Assembly (NCBI GenBank): GCA_001661515.1
Contig: LUVW01000028.1
Coordinates: 1-64,000, forward strand
Direction of reading: 5' to 3'
Length of the DNA stretch: 64,000 nt
Source of the DNA: Capniomyces stellatus
Lineage: Eukaryota; Kickxellomycota; Harpellomycetes; Harpellales; Legeriomycetaceae
Shown here in pieces: positions 43,799-54,480 of the stretch. A program made the translations under genes and the position numbers. Numbering within the stretch: position 1 is the stretch's first letter; each line of letters opens with the position of its first letter. Under the pieces are notes generated by a model. It was given only the letters and a program-made list of their open reading frames with translations, ran no database searches and had not been told where the DNA came from.

Positions 43799-46700
43799 AC
43801 TTTTTAATAATTAAAGCTTATGTAATTTCAACTTTTCATTCTCGTTTTGTTTTTGCTATTTAGTCTATATAAACCCAAACTGTTTTATTTTTCCATACGA
43901 ATTTTCGACATTTCTTGTACTTTCTACTATTTTTCAATTGGTTTTATCCGTTATTAATTTTATCCTTTTTTGACTTTTTGTGATTAACGTTATGCTAACA
44001 ATTTTGTTATTATCATGGGATTAATTTATGTGATTGTTAAAATAGGTTTATTTTTAGCCTTTCTTCTCTACTGAAATGTATCAGGTTTTTTGGTTGAATT
44101 TTTTTTATTGATATTTTGGGCGTTTATTGGCTCATTAGTTTTGTTTTTTTGTTTTTTTTTTTTGTAAATGGATTTCTCAAAAGAAATAAAAGGGAAAAGT
44201 TGTGAAAGTTAGCAAGTGAAACTATTTCAATAAAACAAAGTGCATTTTATACTTTAAAGAGTAAAGCTGGATAGGTAAACTTGGTTTTCTTTAAAAACTC
44301 TCCTACTTGAACCAAAACTGTCGTTGGGTCTTGTTAGTGATTTCTGTGGTACATTGTGAATGTTCAAGCCTTCCAAAATAGAAAAGTATGTTGTACACAT
44401 CTCTTTGATTTGTTAATAGTAAAGTCAATCCAAATTTTTGCCATATATCCTCGACTTGTTTTGACTTTATCACCAATTGGGCTCAATTTACAATTATGTT
44501 TATTGCCGAGAATAAAGCTACTCAAAACCACACCATAATTCCCCACAAACACACACACAAACATACACACACACACACATTCACCCTCACTCATTCACCC
44601 TCACTTACAAAACACAAACTATAGAATCTCAATTTCTTGCTAATACTTTAATTCAAAGTTGTTGGGGTTTCAACATGAAAAAAAAAAATAATAATAAACC
44701 GCCCTGCATAATCGATTAACGTAGATTTAACAACATTACCAATTGAAGCGTTGAATGTTGAAATCTGTTAATGACGACTTGATGACTCACTAAAAAAAAT
44801 TTAGCCTTGTTGATACTTCAAACCTGGCTGATTTGATTTTTTTTTGATTTCTTTTTTTTTGTTGTCAATTTACGGTAATTCTAAATCGACTAAATTATCA
44901 TTTAATATTCCCAAAACGGCTGATGTAGAACGACCTTTTGTTGTGCAAGGAAACTTGGTTATATAAGTTCAACAATTACACAAATACATATTATTAATGC
45001 ACTGACCTAATTGCACCATTTCCGATATTCAAGTTGTTAACGTTTTGTTTACATAATGTCAAATCGATAAAATGCAATTGCACAAACGCAGTGACAAGTG
45101 GATTTGAACAAACTACGTTTACGATTAGGTTGTAAATAATTCTTGCAGCTTTTCCAACAACCAACAGACAAAACCACGCTACTGCAATCAAATCTACATT
45201 TTGTCTACTTTTGTAGGCAAAACAAGTGGTACCCGCCTAGCATCACTCAACCTTTTGCAAGCACACACACCAACACTATTCAGCAACTCTTGTGCATATT
45301 TAAACCACATAACCTACAAGCCTTCTTCCCCTTCTCCACACAATATACCCTCTCATCCCACATACGTATTTATAACATACACTGAACAGGTTGTAAGCAA
45401 TAAAGACTACAATCCGAATTACCCACTAATGTTCAAGCAAACTTGAGCACAAATAGCTTATGTAATCGCATATGTTGGTGTTACTGCAGTGTTGTGGTGC
45501 TATAGTAAGGGACTGTCACGTAGAAATAAGGGGTCTGCATTTGTAAAAGCTATTTCGGGCTATTTGCTATTCCTTTTTTTTTTTTGCACTTGGTCTTTTT
45601 TGAAAACCGCTTGTAATTATAAACATGAATGATTTGGTGCACTCTATTTTTCTCGAGTCAATAATCACAACTTGGTGGCAGCTATACTGTGTTTTCTCTA
45701 TGCAGAACACATCAATTACTTGACAGAGCTTTCAGTGGTTTGCCTACTTTGTCAAGTATGGGGTTCACTGTTTTCCTTCGAGTTCCCAAGTATTGCTAAA
45801 TTGACGCTTTTGAATTTTTTAATTTCAACTTGACTACTCGGATAATTTAGTTTATGATGAGTTTTCACTTTTCACTTTCTATTTTTCAATCTACTTTGCT
45901 TTAATTTTCTTTTTGTGAATAAAACTCTCAACAAAGGTTTTAGTCACTTGTAACTTGCCTTAAACAGGATTTGGTTTCTTTAGTGAGTTGATTTTGTTTT
46001 ATTCTTTTTTTGACTCTACCTATTGTTATTACCTCCATTGTAACTTTTAACCAGTGCACAAATTCAAGCAAAAAATTGTTGAACATCTGATTGGCCTTGT
46101 GTTATTTTTCTGACAAGTTTTTTCTAGACCTTTTAAAATAATGCTGCTGAATAGGAAGGCCAGGTGAATTGCATTAAGAAAATAACAGCACAATGCCTCT
46201 AAAGTAATTATCTGGAATGTCACAGTAATATAAAAAGGCAAGGTATTTACAAAAAAAAAGGTAAAGTAATATGGCGTATCAAAAAACAGTTCAAGATAAT
46301 GAAATTAAACAAAAAATGATGCTGGTATAACTTATAACTAGACTTGTTTTTGGTAACTAGTCCGGCATTACTAATATTTTATTACTAAACCATGGGGAAT
46401 TTATTATTGTGTGATTCGATTTGATATCAACAAATTTGATAATCCATTTTTTAATATGTGGCAATACTATTTTCACCTGTTATATTATCCATTGTTAAAA
46501 GTTTAATTTTCCATTGGACAATCAAATCAATATCATTATATATGAAACAAAGCTAAACATTCCCTTAAGTTAGTTAGCGCCTATTATTGATGCCTACTAC
46601 CCCTACACTTTAGAAAATGCTGCCTTAAATGATATTCTGTTCACTTTTATTGACAATATCGGGCTTATTTCCACAATTAATCTCGCATTACATATTGATT

Positions 46701-47258
46701 AATTATTGGATTTGGATTCTGAAGTTTGTTGGTAAAAAGTAGGATTAAAACTAAAAAAACAGACATAAAGAAAAAACAGCTTTTAAAAGCAAAACAAAGC
46801 AAGGCTAAATTTGTCAGCACCGTTATTTTTAACTTCAAAAAGACATTGTAATTTTAGTAAACTTTTTTTTAAAAAAAAAAGTTTAAAAAAAACGTAAAAG
46901 GGTAAAACTTACAATATTGTAAAAAATATATAACCATCAATATATGACATGGTTTATCTTTAGTACCAGCTTATTTCTTCAAGAAAATATTAAAAAACAA
47001 CAAATAATAGTCAAACTTCAAAGCAAAAATATTACATCGCTATTAATTAAATATAAACTTTTTTTTCTCTCGATATCACAGCTTATTACAAAACAACAAA
47101 TTTTTTTTTTTCAAGCAAACCAAGCTAGCTCTTTTTATAAGAAAATATTATAGCCACCAACAAAAGAAACTATTAGTATAGTATATTTTAAACCAAACCC
47201 ACTTCTTTTTTTACAAAGACATTTTTTGCAACCACCACAGCCATTTTACTTTCCCACC
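43799..47258. other. Long intergenic region
   Basis: About 3.5 kb between the Snt1-like and bZIP genes with no supportable gene. It contains a (CA)n-rich stretch (44540-44610), a pyrimidine-rich block (about 45140-45430) and an A/T palindrome near 46860. A TGACTCA sequence, the Gcn4/AP-1 consensus, is at 44783-44789, about 2.8 kb before the bZIP start. Confidence 0.5.
44541..44610. repeat. (CA)n microsatellite with a short direct repeat
   Basis: CACA-rich sequence, interrupted by AAACA and ATACA, is followed by two copies of TCACCCTCACT. Simple repeat; no gene. Confidence 0.85.
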
Positions 47259-47380
47259 ATGTGTGAATCAACTTTTTAAGTAAATTAGTTGTAACTAAGT
47301 AAAATGTTTAACAAAATGTTAACCAACACCTTCGCACCCCAGTTTCGAAGAAAGTGTAAACTATGAACTGGTCAATGTGA
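47259..47380 (+). promoter_or_regulatory. Cluster of three upstream ORFs before the bZIP gene
   Basis: uORF1 at 47259-47279 (six codons, start context CCCACCATG), uORF2 at 47304-47366 (20 codons) and uORF3 at 47363-47380 (five codons, overlapping the uORF2 stop). After 47380 there is no ATG for about 200 bases until the main start at 47583. Short uORFs followed by an ATG-free spacer are the layout of GCN4, cpc-1 and ATF4 leaders, where eIF2 phosphorylation allows re-initiation at the main frame. The transcription start is unknown, so inclusion of all three in the mRNA is inferred. Confidence 0.6.
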
Positions 47381-47582
47381 AAAAACTACCAACCAAACAA
47401 TTTCCTCACGAAATTTTATAATACAAAGAAATCAGAATTAGATACAGAAAATAAGAATCAGAACAGTAAAGCCAGCCGAACTTACCCTCCTCCCCTCCCA
47501 GGACGTCAAGAAACGCAAAAGCGATTAAAACAATATAAATATTCAGGAAACATTTCAACAGAAAAGTAAAGAAGAAAAGAAA

Positions 47583-48680
47583 ATGGATAAAGTACAACTA
47601 GACCAGTTAGTCAACAGTCTCATGTTAGGCATTGTGGGGGTTGACAATTCGTCAGGCACACAGGACACGATGGATGCGTTCCAGGACAATTGGAGTTTGG
47701 CTAGTAATAGCAACTCTTCAAGCACCATGGACTTGGCTAGTTCTGTATTGAGCCAGAACAACATGGACTATCCAGGAGACTTTCTATCATTCAATGACGT
47801 GTCGCCATGTCTAACCAATACAAACTTTGACTCTGACTATTCACCAAACGAGTCTAGCATACAGACACCATTTGTCCAGGAGCTGGAGTTTGCTAGTAAC
47901 AATGAGCTAACCAACTCGGAGCATTTTGCCAGTCTGTTCTCGGATACCGCTCTAGGCCAGCTTGTTTCATCAACCCACAATTTTGGTGAGGCTGAGCAGA
48001 CATTCTCGATTGGTGGCTTGGCTTTGGGTAACCTAAAAGGCAACTACATGGACACCCTGCCCAGCCACAGTCTTTCACTCCTTAATTCACCAACTGCTAA
48101 GAATACGAACAAGGTCTTTTCTTTTGAATCTGTGAAAGCCAACACTTCATTAGACACCAATACACACACCTCTGTAGTCAGTGAAGATAAGTCAAATGAC
48201 ACCAAGAACGTCAGTTTTAAGGACTCTGGCGAGATCAGGAAACGCTGCGATAACAAGTTCTTTTCCTCGCTTCCTCCTCAGCTTGCGTTAAAACGGAAGC
48301 GTGCTAGGTCTGCCAAACACTTGGCTGCCTTGGACGATCTATTAAAATCAAGCGCTGCTGACAGCAAGGAAAATCAGGAAATTGATTCTGAATCTACCGA
48401 CTCCAAACATCCAGCTATTGATGATTCCAATAAGAGAAACAAGAACACTGATGCTGCTCGCCGCTCTCGTTTGCGAAAAGCCCTTAGAATGGACACTCTT
48501 GAAAAACAAGTTATTGAGCTTGAGTCTGAAAACAACAGCCTACGTGACGCCATTAAATCGCATGAGTCTGAAAAAAGTAAATTTGCTGAACGCGAAGAAC
48601 TACTTAGGGAGCATATCCGCTCAATGAATTTACTTCTCATGTCTGCATTTGGAAAGAACATTCCTAATCCATCGATCTAA
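47583..48680 (+). CDS. bZIP transcription factor, Gcn4/Cpc1-like
   Basis: 365 residues, intronless. The DNA-binding basic region near 283-303 is KRNKNTDAARRSRLRK, almost the Gcn4 signature (N-x-x-AA-R-x-S-R). A leucine zipper follows (MDTLEKQVIELESENNSLRD), so it should bind TGASTCA sites as a dimer. The N-terminal two thirds is Ser/Asn-rich with acidic and aromatic clusters (DNWSLASN, DYPGDFLSF), a likely activation region. A basic patch (ALKRKRARSAKH) near 240 is a possible nuclear signal. It may control amino-acid starvation genes, as its relatives do. The leader carries three uORFs, which strengthens the Gcn4 analogy. The ATG chosen is the first after the ATG-free spacer. Confidence 0.85.
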   Translation: MDKVQLDQLVNSLMLGIVGVDNSSGTQDTMDAFQDNWSLASNSNSSSTMDLASSVLSQNNMDYPGDFLSFNDVSPCLTNTNFDSDYSPNESSIQTPFVQELEFASNNELTNSEHFASLFSDTALGQLVSSTHNFGEAEQTFSIGGLALGNLKGNYMDTLPSHSLSLLNSPTAKNTNKVFSFESVKANTSLDTNTHTSVVSEDKSNDTKNVSFKDSGEIRKRCDNKFFSSLPPQLALKRKRARSAKHLAALDDLLKSSAADSKENQEIDSESTDSKHPAIDDSNKRNKNTDAARRSRLRKALRMDTLEKQVIELESENNSLRDAIKSHESEKSKFAEREELLREHIRSMNLLLMSAFGKNIPNPSI

Positions 48681-51640
48681 CCGTCTATTTATATATACAT
48701 AATATACATATATTTAATCTTTTTTTTTAAATTTTACTTTTACATTTCCACACTTTACCATCTTTTAATTATACAAGCTTATATCATATCCAGCCGCTTT
48801 TCCCCATATCCTCACACTCTCTTTTCATTTTGTTTACCGCCACCATTACATGTATATATATATATATATATACAAACATGCCTTTCTTTTTTTTTTCTTT
48901 CTTTAACCCTACGTCCTTTGGACGATCTAATTGATCGAAGAGGTGTTGGCTAATAGAGTCATTTAATATATCAAAATAGTACAGTGTATTATACTATTTT
49001 TATGGTATTGTATGTGTTGATTCTGTTGTCAATGAACTACACAAGTTAAAGATAAAAATAGATAGCAATTCCAATCACATGGGCACCTCGAATATAATAC
49101 AGATTAAAGATTAGGTTGATTATTACTATTTTTTATTGAAAGTTCGAGAAAATTATTTGATATTCATTTTGAAAATTGAAATAAATCACAAAATACCAAC
49201 CCCTGGATTATATAACTTGTCGATACGATATACTCGCGTTTTTATCATGTTTTTTTCAATTCTGATTCGTTGTTTATCACGCTTTTTTTTTATCGATTAG
49301 ATTTTCAGAGATAGATAATGTTAATCCAATGAATACCAAGAAGCGATGCGTTGGACGTTAATTTTCCCGAATAAAGGTATTGTAGTTTGGCAAAATCAGA
49401 CGTATCAGGGGTTATCGTTTCGACAATACACGCAGTAAACCAGTATTCAAGTTAACAGAACGTAAATATAGCCAAAAATAAAAGAGAATGGTGATATTGT
49501 TGATAGCTGTAGTCAAACCAAGAAAGTGGTTTACAAACTAGTCGACCAAGCCGTATTTATTTGGTCTTTAGCGTATACACACCGGGCAACTTGTCAAAGA
49601 AACCCCTGTTTAACTATTATGGAATATTGTGTATCATGTTGTCTAGAGCTAGCTGCTATCATGCCTGTTGGTTGCTCGCCAATCATAAAAAAAAATAGCT
49701 GCGTTCTATTCTTAACACCCCTTTTCCCTACTCGTGTGGTTGATTTAGGAGTAGTGGCGGCATTTGATATTCGCCAAACTTTAATTTGGTTCTGGCGCAA
49801 TAAGAAATCTAACTCCATGCTATCTCCAGGCTATTTCTTGGTTCCTATTTTGCTGCAAGGATTTGTAATCGTGCATTTTACAAAACCCTACTTTGGTTAA
49901 TATGTTGACTAGTAAAGACAAACAACACATCTGCAATGTACAGGTAAACATCGCATCTTTATTACCATCATTGTTGCGATTAAAGTGATAGTGCACACCA
50001 TTTTTTTTTATTGAGCTGAGCAGTAATATAATGTGCGCTTCTTTATTTACAACCAAGAGTATTATACACTTTGAATCGATTTTCACAAAATGACGAAATA
50101 AGAACGTGAAAAAGCTAGACTTTTTAGAGGCAAAGTGAAAACCCGGAACTGAGCGTTTCAAAGCGACTTGGTATGATGGTTTAGCAATCAAAGTTACATC
50201 ATATTGCCAGTCATCAGCATTGTATAAGAAGTCTAGACTTTTTTTTTAAAAAAAATTGTGGATAGCGTGATGTTGGTTAATTTACAACTCGTCACTTTAG
50301 TTCAGTTCGGGTTGAGGCTACTGAGCAATATTGTTAGCCCCTTAACGTATCTTAACATCTTGCAATTTTTGCTTACTTAGTTTTATATTGGATTATTAAA
50401 TAGCCAAGTGAGCTATTTCAAAAAAAAATAAAAACCAATAGTTGCGTCTTGTGTTTATGTTAAATTTTTATCGATAGCGATAACATGGAGTTGCTGGTTA
50501 GTTTTGAACAAATGGATGAGTCTTTTGAATGCTATTTGCTTTCTATTCTGTTGCCTTAGGGAATGGGCAAGGTGGGGCAGATAATCGATTGATGACGGTT
50601 TATGTTAATCAGAATTCGAGGTGTTTTTTTTCTTCTTAATTTAATACGCTAATTAAGATAGGCGCAACTATGGAGTGTTTGACTGGAGTTTGATTTTTTT
50701 TGCTTTATTTTGTTGAATTCCTGGGGTAAAATTTTATAAATAGCTCTATTAAGCAAGCGGGCAATTAGTAAAAAAAAAAAAAGCGAGGCGGGTTTAAATT
50801 TTTTTTTTTTTACCACCAAGTCAAGCCTAGCAAATCAAATCAGCTGCTCTTTACGTTGTACTTTAAAAATCAAGATAAAAGATTTATGGTCCAATAATCA
50901 ACCGTGATTCATTAATCTCATTAACAAATGTAACAAGTGAATCCTTTGAAGGCTATTGTTAGTTTAATAAAATTTAATGAGTGGTTGAAGAGATTACAAC
51001 AAATAAAATGTTTTCCTAGTTGGTTTTCTACCCGTAAAAAAACCGAATTTGAGCAATGGTTTGACAAGAGTTCCAATCGATAGAATTAAAAAGTAAAATA
51101 GTCGCCTCTATGGGAGGTTGGACTAATGGGGATTAAGGTTGGTGTATTATCGATGAACGTGAAAAAAAAAGAGTAATGATGGTTGATAAATAAAAAACAC
51201 TCTTGGTTCCTCAATTGCAATGATTGGGATCTGGCTACTAGCAGCTTTGTTTTATTATCGCTTTTGATGTTATTTTATTGTTATTTATACTTAGGTTTCT
51301 ATTTTATCATTTGTAGATTTCAGACTAAAATCAGTAAGCTTTAAAGCTTGTACTATGTAGCTTTTTACTTTTTAAAGCTCTTAGAAATTTCACAATGCTG
51401 ATTTCAATTTGAAACAGAGATAGTTTGTTTAACAAGAAGCCAATCTTAACTCTAATCTGTTGTTTATAATTGGTAAAATGGTTGCTGTTCGATGATAACC
51501 ATAAACCTGTTTCACTAATGCTATAGCCTTAGTAAATAAAGACATTAAATTTTTTTTTGTGTTGCTTTTTTTTAAAACAAAGAAGCGTAAAGTTGTTTTG
51601 CCTTAAAAACCAAAGTTGAAAACAAAACAAAGAGATTCAG
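48681..51640. other. Intergenic region between the bZIP and GDH genes
   Basis: About 3 kb, AT-rich. It contains a (TA)n run near 48852-48872, T/A palindromes (for example near 50240) and a 124-codon frame at 49526-49900 that lacks any family or composition support. No gene called. Confidence 0.5.
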
Positions 51641-51648
51641 TATAAAAG
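51641..51648 (+). promoter_or_regulatory. TATA box of the GDH gene
   Basis: TATAAAAG lies 163 bases before the GDH ATG, in an otherwise less ordered AT-rich upstream region. No ATG occurs between it and the start codon. Confidence 0.6.
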
Positions 51649-51810
51649 GGCTGTCAACAGCTCCCTTTTTTTTTTGCAAGACAATACATATATTTAAAAA
51701 AAATATTAAAGTTGTATAATAAGTAAATTAGATTAATAATATATCACTGATATTATTGTTATTATTTTTTTTGGAAAAAAGAGAATAGTAAATAAACCCA
51801 AGGGAAAAAA

Positions 51811-53214
51811 ATGCCAGACTTTGATAAGCTTGATGATTTCGTCGCCGCACCTGTCATTAAATTGCCAGTAGAGGACGTCCAGTCACGTATTGAGGGTATG
51901 TACACCACACTCAAGATCCGTGATGGAAACCAGCCAGAATACCTGGAAGCAGTATACGAGGTTTTGGAGTCGCTGAAACCTGTGTTCTTGAGAGACGAAA
52001 AGTACATTGAGGCCTTTGAAAGACTTATTGAGCCAGAGAGACAGATAATCTTCAGAGTGCCATGGGTAGACGACCAAGGAAAACAAAAGGTAAACCGTGG
52101 TTACCGTGTCCAGATGTCATCAGCTTTGGGACCTTACAAAGGTGGACTCCGTTTCCATCCTACTGTAAATCTGTCAGTCATCAAGTTCCTGGCCTTTGAA
52201 CAGACATTCAAAAATTCATTGACTTCGCTCATGATGGGTGCTGGTAAAGGAGGTGCAGATTTTGACCCAAGAGGAAAATCACACAATGAAGTCCAGCGTT
52301 TCTGCCAGAGCTTTATGACCGAGCTGTTCAGATATATTGGCCCAGACACCGATGTTCCAGCTGGTGATATTAACGTTGGCGCCCGTGAAATCGGATTCTT
52401 GTTTGGCCAATACAAGAGACTCTCAAACACTTTCTCTGGTGTATTGACGGGAAAAGATACAAAATGGGGAGGTTCACTAATCAGACCAGAGGCTACAGGC
52501 TATGGTTGTGTCTACTTTGCCGACAACTACCTCAGATTCAGAAACACCGAGCTTAAGGGCAAGACCTGCCTTGTTTCTGGTGCTGGTAATGTTGCTCAAT
52601 TCACTGTGCAAAAGCTGCTACACTTTGGAGCAATCATCCTTACCATGTCAGACTCCAGCGGCTATATTCTTGAACCAAATGGTTTTACTCACGAAAAGTT
52701 GGCCGATATTATGAAGCTGAAAAACGAAATCAGAGGACCTCTCGAAAAGTACTTGGAATACTCAAGCACCGCCAAGTTCTATCCAAACGAAAAGCCATGG
52801 AACGTCAAAGCAGACTTGGCCTTCCCAAGCGCCACCCAAAACGAGATTAACGCAGAGGACGCTGAACATATGCTTGCCAATGGAGTCCAAGGAGTATTTG
52901 AGGGTGCAAACATGCCTTCCACTGCTGACGCCATTACCGTTTACAGAAGAGGAAACATGATGTTTGGTCCAGCAAAGGCCGCAAATGCCGGTGGTGTAGC
53001 TGTGTCAGGATTAGAGATGGCACAAAACTCACAGAGAGAACAGTGGACTCGCGAGGTTGTTGACTCTCGTCTATCTGCCATCATGAAGGATATCTTTGAC
53101 AGCAGCTTGAAGGCTGCCCAGGAGTATGGACTTGGTGATGATGTGCAGGCAGGAGCCAACATTGCTGGCTTTTTGAAGGTTGCAGATGCTATGATTGAAC
53201 AAGGAATTGTATAA
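51811..53214 (+). CDS. NADP-specific glutamate dehydrogenase
   Basis: Hexameric cytosolic enzyme making glutamate from 2-oxoglutarate and ammonium with NADPH, the main ammonium-assimilation step in fungi. 467 residues, intronless, near the fungal norm of 450-460. Substrate-binding and catalytic motifs: GPYKGGLRFHPTVN, MMGAGKGGADFDPRGKS (catalytic Lys near 147) and DVPAGDINVGAREIG. The Rossmann nucleotide-binding motif is SGAGNVAQF near 255. GANMPST and GPAKAANAGGVAVSGLEM complete the fold. Codon use is even and lacks the composition bias of the long genes nearby, which fits high expression. The ATG follows an A-rich context. Confidence 0.95.
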   Translation: MPDFDKLDDFVAAPVIKLPVEDVQSRIEGMYTTLKIRDGNQPEYLEAVYEVLESLKPVFLRDEKYIEAFERLIEPERQIIFRVPWVDDQGKQKVNRGYRVQMSSALGPYKGGLRFHPTVNLSVIKFLAFEQTFKNSLTSLMMGAGKGGADFDPRGKSHNEVQRFCQSFMTELFRYIGPDTDVPAGDINVGAREIGFLFGQYKRLSNTFSGVLTGKDTKWGGSLIRPEATGYGCVYFADNYLRFRNTELKGKTCLVSGAGNVAQFTVQKLLHFGAIILTMSDSSGYILEPNGFTHEKLADIMKLKNEIRGPLEKYLEYSSTAKFYPNEKPWNVKADLAFPSATQNEINAEDAEHMLANGVQGVFEGANMPSTADAITVYRRGNMMFGPAKAANAGGVAVSGLEMAQNSQREQWTREVVDSRLSAIMKDIFDSSLKAAQEYGLGDDVQAGANIAGFLKVADAMIEQGIV

Positions 53215-53429
53215 CTAGTATTTAATACTCCATTTTTATTAACTTTATTATTTTTAAAAATATCTAATGTTCTATATCCCCCTTTTTTTAATAAAAAGAT
53301 TCTAATCGCAGTACTCTTTTTTCATATTTTTATTTTTTATTATGGGTTCAATAATACAATACTCAAAAATATTACAAAGCTAGTGGAACACTATTTAAAA
53401 AAAGTGACTGATTCAAATACTATCCTACT

Positions 53430-54170
53430 CCATGTTGTCTCCCTAGGGACACCGTACCTTGACAGAGTTGGTTCAGTGGGGCTGGTGATGTACTAACCTC
53501 ATCAAGTCTTAGTAATCGGGTTGCACGGATTAATGTCAAGAATGATGCTGTTGCAAGCGTCATCGAGCCTGAGCGGTCATATTCTTTCTTTTGGATAGCA
53601 GATGCCTTGATCTTTAGTTCTCCCCCCGAGAAGCTCACCTACCAGCTTATTACGAGCTGAGTTGGGCGTAAGATCAAATTCCGGTGAACTCTGATACGTG
53701 TTGTCAGGAATAAATTCCTTGAGGGTAATTTCTCTAGCATCTTCCCATTTGTTACAATCAATTAGGATGTGCTCTATTGTTTCTGGGTGTCTTCTGTGAC
53801 ACATTGGGCAGTATTCTTTGTACCTGGTGTTTATGAACTTGCTGTTTGCTAGTCTCTCTGAGGTCCAAAAACTTCATATTCTTATTTTTTTTATTTTTTT
53901 GATTACTCTACTGTGCCCAGGGTATACTATTTCTAGTTCTGTCCAATTCGATCCTTCGTCGATGTCGTGATCTAGTATCCATTTTGTAATTTCGGACACG
54001 TCTTTCTTTTTTGCCCCCTTTACTAGTGCCTCTGCTGCTCCTCCTGCCTTGTCCGACTCACTGTATTTCTTTAACCATCTGATGCAGCCGCTTACCCATG
54101 TGTTGCATCTGTTTTTGAATGGCTTGCCTATTAGATCTTTGATCCAAGCTCTATTGCTTCACCATTTGAA
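53430..54170 (-). mobile_element. Decayed non-LTR retrotransposon (LINE) 3' fragment
   Basis: The minus strand encodes the C-terminal part of a LINE-type reverse-transcriptase polyprotein, including the zinc-knuckle-like CPMCHRRHPETIEHILIDC. The reading frame is broken: an in-frame TGA near 53876 interrupts it upstream of the knuckle, and the downstream part moves to another frame near 53640. No RT catalytic core or endonuclease is present, so this is a 5'-truncated, inactive relic. Its GC content is higher than that of the flanks. It sits between the GDH 3' flank and the Thr-rich protein gene. Confidence 0.75.
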
Positions 54171-54480
54171 GTGGACTCATAGATTTGACGATTTACATAA
54201 AAGCTAGCCTAGTCAGGAGAAGTTGATACATGAATATTTAAGTCGGGGTTATTAGATGTTCAAGTCGAGTTTTATGTAAAATTGGAGGTTTGTTAAAATA
54301 AAATAAAATAAATGAGTTAATAAATTAAAGTTAGTCAAATGCTTGGCTATAATGCTAATAATGCTTTGAAGAAAAAAAAATTAAATTAATTAGAACGGGT
54401 ACTATTGGCTTTTATTTGATGTATAAGCAATCGGCCAATAGTCCACGGTGCTGCTATCACTTTTTAATACAAGTAATTAC

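Noticed and set aside
44783..44789. TGACTCA as an autoregulatory site of the bZIP gene
   Set aside because: A single 7-base match 2.8 kb from the start is expected by chance at this scale. It is recorded only as a possible site.
46944..47153. 69-codon frame upstream of the bZIP uORFs
   Set aside because: Lys/Ile/Phe/Gln-rich translation of A/T-rich DNA. It probably lies outside the transcript, so I did not count it as a uORF.
49526..49900. 124-codon plus-strand frame between bZIP and GDH
   Set aside because: No domain, targeting signal, splice support or coding-type composition. Its length is not exceptional in 3 kb of spacer.
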